Translations under genes and position numbers: made by a program
In this document: positions 59,900 through 64,000 of the stretch, in pieces
How the letters are laid out: each line of letters opens with the position of its first letter
How positions within the stretch are numbered: position 1 is the first letter of the stretch
The notes under the pieces: generated by a model
The model's database searches: none
Told to the model about the DNA's origin: nothing
What the model saw: the letters and a program-made list of their open reading frames with translations, nothing else
Assembly (NCBI GenBank): GCA_009746045.1
Contig: RPFO01001162.1
Span: 317,501-381,500 of the forward strand
Length of the DNA: 64,000 bases
Source: Mesostigma viride
Taxonomy: Eukaryota > Streptophyta > Mesostigmatophyceae > Mesostigmatales > Mesostigmataceae
Reading direction: 5' to 3'

Positions 59900-60390
59900 A
59901 AACCTTAAAATTTGCCATGCGAAACTATTGGCGGTAGTCCGGACTCCCATCGTAGTCTGGGTCTCGGGAACCACCCCCAAACTTTACTTTGAGTGCGGTA
60001 ATAGGCGGTAATCGACAGATCTCCGCAAGTAGATCCTGGACATTACCTAAGATACTCAAAAGTCGGATTCCGGTTGAGAGATAGTAGGGCTACAATACAG
60101 GTGATATTATATTGGCTGCATGCTGGCCCCTTAGCTGCAAATGGGCCAAAGTCAAGACTGGGTAAGTTCAGCACTGGGGGGTCCACTCCCAAGTTTAAGT
60201 AGCGCAATCGATAGATCTCCATGAGAACATTCAGAATCTGCTGTTTACATTCCAAAAAGAGTCCGAATCTGAAAGGCAGGGTTGAAAATCTGATATACAC
60301 ACTCCCAAAAGGCTAATTAATTCGCCGAAAAGTACTTTTGCTCTCCCGTAATCCGGACTACCGCCAATAGTTTCATATGCAAATATCACT
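59900..60390. mobile_element. MITE-like element with inverted repeats
   Basis: A 22-bp sequence at 59922-59943 (AAACTATTGGCGGTAGTCC...) recurs exactly inverted at 60352-60373, with weaker pairing outward (TTTGCCATGCG against TTTGCATATG). Inside, CGA[TC]AGATCTCC occurs twice. No transposase is present. The boundary and target duplication are not resolved. Confidence 0.6.
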
Positions 60391-60807
60391 TGAAATTCAT
60401 TTGAACAATGCTGAATTATGATTGGGGGCACTAAATAACATCTCTAGTGAGTTGTCCATGCACTTAGTGGGGGTACTACCCCCATATATTATGATACGCC
60501 AATAATGCGCTATATTCTGAATGCGCTATATATAGCAAAAGACGCTAATTAGGGCTGGGTATGCCCCAGCCAATGCACTTATTTGTTGGCTACCAAAAAT
60601 CAAGGTCCGTCTATATAGTTCCCTGAGTTTGTAGCTTGCCGAGCTATTTACATCATGGAAATGGCAAAAGCTTGAACAGTTCAATTTTCCCGCAAAACAG
60701 GTCATTTTCTACAGGACATTGGGAATAAACATATCATAAACACTTCCGATAAGGCCACAAAATCAACAAAATTCCGGCTAACAGGGGGACAGCAGTGTTC
60801 CAAGTCC

Positions 60808-61196
60808 CAGGTCATTCCGACAAGTCTAGCTCAAGTTATTGCGTCAGACGTGTTTTCAGAAAAATGCCCGCTAAAACAGAAAATTTCACTATATCAGCCC
60901 TTGTAACCATCCTGCACAAGGCAGGCAAGGCAAAACCAATCCCCCTTGGGCTCCTTAGTCAACGGGGGTTCAGCGCAGCACCCATGCAGTCCTCCCTTGC
61001 ACCCGAATGTGCTGCACAGCAGGAAAGGGACACCGTCAATTTCATCCGGGGACGCACATGCAACGCAAGGAATATCATCAACATCATTCTCATCATCACT
61101 ACTACCTTCCCCATCGTCCCCTTGCCCCTCCCTTTGCATCACGTCGTGGCAGCCACCCTTAAAACAGGTCATTCTGACAAGTCTAGCTCAAGTAAT
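60808..61196 (-). other. PHD-finger fragment between 32-bp direct repeats
   Basis: On the minus strand, within 61165-60894: DDIPCVACASPDEIDGVPFL, LCSTFGCKGGLHGCCAEPPL, KGDWFCLACL. The spacing of C-x2-C, C-x4-C, H-x-C/C and C-x2-C fits a PHD zinc finger (C4HC3), which reads histone tails. The segment is bounded by direct repeats 60808-60839 and 61165-61196 (CAGGTCATTC[CT]GACAAGTC). No enzyme domain adjoins it. PHD fingers also occur in algal retroelements, so it may be a mobile-element piece. Confidence 0.6.
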
Positions 61197-61782
61197 AAGG
61201 TTATGCGTGCTAAAACCTGAACATAAGCTAACATAGTACTCCTACACACACAGATCTCGAATGATTTATCTAGTACCAAAACTGAAAGGCTTGCATCACT
61301 CCCCGGAAAGGAGAACTTTTGCGGATGACTGTTGGTGTAAGTTGGCGATGCCCTAGGATCCGGAGACGTCCGTCCTATGGTCAGCGAAAGTTGGTGCGAG
61401 AGGTCCCCAGTTCGATTCCGGTCGGATTCATTTGTAGATCGCGTTTTCCGCGTTTTCCGCGGACCGGCACTGAACGCAAATGGTTTTCACCTTTGCGGCG
61501 TGCCAAATCAGAATAAGCTTAAGGGGGGGTTTCTTTGTATATGGCCACTTCTACTAGGCTTGCTGTTTTCCATCCAAAAAGCCAGAAAGCATGCCCCACT
61601 CGATCACAAAATATAAGCAAACGGCTAGGCACCACATCTGCCCTCACCTGCCCTCGGCATGGCCAACCTGGCCAGCGCAAGCATAGCAACACGATCGCTA
61701 GGCATACATGCCAAGAGAGCATACGCTATACTCTACCCAAGGTTACCTTAACCCTTAAATGGTGTACACTCAGTCCTATTAA

Positions 61783-62138
61783 ACGGACTTAGTTGCACAT
61801 CTTTGCACATTTGTTGTGTATGGCCTAAAAACAATTTCTGGCCACCCCTTGGTACCAAGCATGCATATATGTTGATTTTCATGGGGGATAGGTCACTGGT
61901 CCCAAATCAGTTACTTTTGGGTGCTATAAATAGCGCACGTACCCCAGGGGGGTACGGAAAATCGGGATTTGACATGTACATAATGAAATATCTGTTGTGT
62001 TACAATGTTGTTGGCCCTGGAATTTCAAAGGCAGATGAAAATAGTCCTAGGAAGGCCATAGGAACACTGACTTCATGGAATGTTACAGAGCTCTAGATAC
62101 ACGCCACGCAGCAAAAAGTAAAAAATAACTCAGTCCGT
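61783..62138. mobile_element. 356-bp MITE flanked by TTAA
   Basis: TTAA lies at 61779-61782 and 62139-62142. The element begins ACGGACTTAGTTG and ends with the inverse of ACGGACTGAGTTA, giving near-perfect terminal inverted repeats. TTAA duplication is the mark of piggyBac-type transposition. No coding potential is seen. Confidence 0.65.
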
Positions 62139-62154
62139 TTAAACGGACTGAGTT
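62127..62154. repeat. 28-bp perfect palindrome around TTAA
   Basis: AACTCAGTCCGTTT followed by its exact reverse complement. It appears to be two piggyBac-type ends meeting at one TTAA: the MITE to the left and, probably, the piggyBac element to the right. Confidence 0.85.
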
Positions 62155-62382
62155 TTTTTGCTACTATTTGCTAACAAACCAATGCAAAACTTTATTCCAT
62201 ACGGCATAAACATGTGGCAAGACACACAAATGCACAAAATTGTCAAGCCCAGGTGTTGGCCCAAGACACCATGCCATAAAACACACGAACATATATGTGC
62301 CAGCATAAACATGCGCGCGCGCGGCGGTAGCCAAAGGTCTAGCCCTATGCTAAGGTGACCTATACAGCTACTTGGCTACCAT

Positions 62383-64000
62383 CTACGACGCGCGCCTCCT
62401 GTTCCTCAGAGCACGCCGCCTCGCATGCCCTGTCAACAGCCCAGCACCCTCTGCAGCCCTTGTGGTGCGCCTGTTGAACTCAGCCCACTCCCTGCCAGCC
62501 GCGCTACGGCTCGTGAGCGGCTGCTGGGCGCGCTGATTCTGGTCGCCCCCGTCCAGGCCGGTCAGCAGCCCCCCGTGGTACACGTTGATCCAGCAGAAGC
62601 CCACGCACAGCGCCGTGTCGCAGTCCTTGCACCAGAAGTTGGTGCGCTTGCGCACCTTCTCGACTGCGCACACCACGCACTGCGCCTGTACCACGAAGGG
62701 GATGCGCTCTGCATGGCTCCAGGTGGGTGCCGGTGAGGCGGCCGTCACGCCCGGGACGGTGGATATGTGGCTCAGCGAGGAGAGACGCCACCCTGACGCC
62801 TGTCCACTGATTGGTGCACAGCTCGTCGGCCAGCTTGCTCAATTAAGAAGCCAGCATGCATGGCTGAACACGTCAGCGCGGCCAGTGTGGGTGAGCTTGT
62901 GCAGGATGAAGGCGTTGGTGATCGAGTTGGCCAGGTGGCCAGTTGCAGCCCTGTGCCACCAAATGCGCGTCACGAGCGCATCCTGCACAGGGTATTCAGC
63001 CCCGAACTGGTCCTGCAGGTCCACTGCCTTGTAGGTCCCCCAGTAGATCGGCACCAGGCTGGGGGCAGGCACCGAGATGCGAATGTCGCGCCCCCCGTGG
63101 CGGCTGACCTCCACCTCGGTGAGCGGGATCCCCTTGGACGCCATCCACACCGTCTTCCTATCCTGCCACGCCACGAGGGTGAGCCCATCCTGATCGACAG
63201 CCCACGCGTAGTCCCCCTGCTCCGGCCTGCGCCCCAGCTGGTCCTTGACCTCCTTGAAGAAAAGCCCACGCCGGTTGGGCATGATAGTGCCCACCACCTG
63301 GTGGCCCTGCACGTCGTGGAGCTCCTCCAGCATGTCGCGGCTGGTGTAGAAGCGGTCGGTGGCGATCCTGCATGGGTGCGGCAGCTCGCCCGCCAGCATC
63401 TTGGTGATCTTGAACGTGTGCTGCTCCTCGGGCAGCTTGTCGTAGGTGTGCGCGTGGTGGAGGTAGCCCGTTGGCCAGTCGCAGATGCAATACTGCTTGA
63501 TGTGGAACGGGGACGGCTTGGTCGGGTTATAGCACCGGATGGCCGGGGCACAGCTTGTGCCGCGTCGAGATGGATCGCTCGTCGATGGCAGCCTGCTCCC
63601 CTGGCACGAAGTACTTCTTGTATGCTGCATTCAGCAGCTCCTCCAGCCAGAGATCGAACTGGAAGAGCCTCCACTCGCGTGTCTGGCGGTTCTCAGGGCG
63701 GTCTGCAGTGTTCCTGAATTAATGGAGATTATAGCGGCAAATCTGGTCAAACCTCTGTTTAGCCATGACCTGCTGCAGGTTGACAGGAGCTGCAGCACCC
63801 ATGGGCACTGGGGGAGATCGGCGATGGATGATGGGGGTGGATGCAGCGGGAGGTGGGGGTGGGGATGGAGCGGAGGGGGGGGAAACGGAGGAAATAGTTC
63901 TTTTCATCGCATTGATTTTGTCCTGCAAGCGTAGGATGCGAGTCTGCCGCTTGCTCGGGGTATTCGGGGGTGGGGCTGATTGCACAACGCCGAGGCGATT
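62383..64000 (-). pseudogene. piggyBac-like transposase, broken, runs off the right edge
   Basis: Minus strand. N-terminal part (63985-63719): NAMKRTISSVS ... MAKQRFDQICRYNLH, then a TAA stop, then TADRPENRQTREWRLFQFDL, LWLEELLNAAYKKYF, EQAAIDERSIS (first catalytic Asp). A frameshift near 63540 leads to AIRCYNPTKPSPFHIKQYCI, TDRFYTSRDMLEELHDV (second Asp), GTIMPNRRGLFFKEV, TLVAWQDRKTVWMAS and VDLQDQFGAEYPVQ (third Asp). A TGA at 62839-62841 follows; downstream, in the same frame, CVVCAVEKVRKRTNFWCKDC-DTALCVGFCW is the Cys-rich C-terminal zinc domain that binds the element's ends. Two stops and a frameshift make it non-functional as it stands. Confidence 0.85.

Noticed and set aside
61356-61430. 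tRNA gene
   Set aside because: A good B-box (AGTTCGATTCC at 61410-61420) and a possible 7-bp acceptor pairing exist, but the T-stem, D-arm and anticodon arm do not fold well; at most a decayed tRNA-derived sequence.

Overview
This window is nuclear DNA of a repeat-rich green alga (Chlorophyta). The evidence is two intron-containing genes with GT-AG junctions and algal relatives (a xylulose kinase and an EGF-plus-exostosin glycosyltransferase), a UGUAA-type poly(A) signal, a plant-type TTTAGGG array, and algal-type mobile elements: tyrosine-recombinase (YR) retrotransposons with split direct repeats, a Penelope-like element, a Ty3/gypsy chromovirus and a piggyBac-like element. I cannot name the species. 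No bacterial operon, CRISPR array or rRNA gene is visible.

1-21,500 (+): one xylulose kinase (XYLB-type, FGGY family) gene running off the left edge. Twelve exons (951-21,406) join in a single frame and give the last 413 residues plus stop, about 1.24 kb of coding sequence in 20.5 kb. Five of its introns carry tandem arrays: a 24-bp minisatellite, a kilobase of TTCG/TTCA tetranucleotides, a (TTTAGGG)n telomere-like array between 28-bp direct repeats, about 159 copies of a 51-bp unit (8.1 kb), and a G-rich 7-8-bp array. The very long open frames over these arrays are by-products of periodicity.

21,600-33,000: a nest of retroelements. A broken LINE (+) was entered by a 312-bp non-LTR fragment with a 9-bp target duplication and by a 5.5-kb YR retrotransposon laid out A1-gag-RT/RH/YR-B1-A2-B2. 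Next to it a Penelope-like reverse transcriptase is split by a 2-kb insertion that carries the same split-repeat layout in reverse orientation, has no pol and is related in sequence at its ends; this looks like a non-autonomous member of the same family. LINE tails follow in both orientations.

33,000-46,155: intergenic sequence with a 36-bp perfect palindrome, then a C/A-rich, G-poor tract. That tract holds a very young 10.8-kb Ty3/gypsy chromovirus whose LTRs differ by one 3-bp indel and whose target duplication is GCCCC. Besides gag and pol it has a viroplasmin/RNase H1-N-like ORF upstream of gag and a 770-residue ORF of unknown function in the env position. Splice-like sites suggest how both might be expressed.

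46,156-55,300: unassigned sequence, a decayed minus-strand gag-integrase remnant without a visible reverse transcriptase, and more intergenic DNA.

55,603-59,315 (-): a two-exon secretory-pathway glycosyltransferase gene (signal peptide, EGF-like repeats, GT47 exostosin domain).

59,316-64,000: small mobile pieces (a TIR element, a PHD-finger fragment between direct repeats, a TTAA-flanked MITE) and a broken piggyBac-like transposase running off the right edge.
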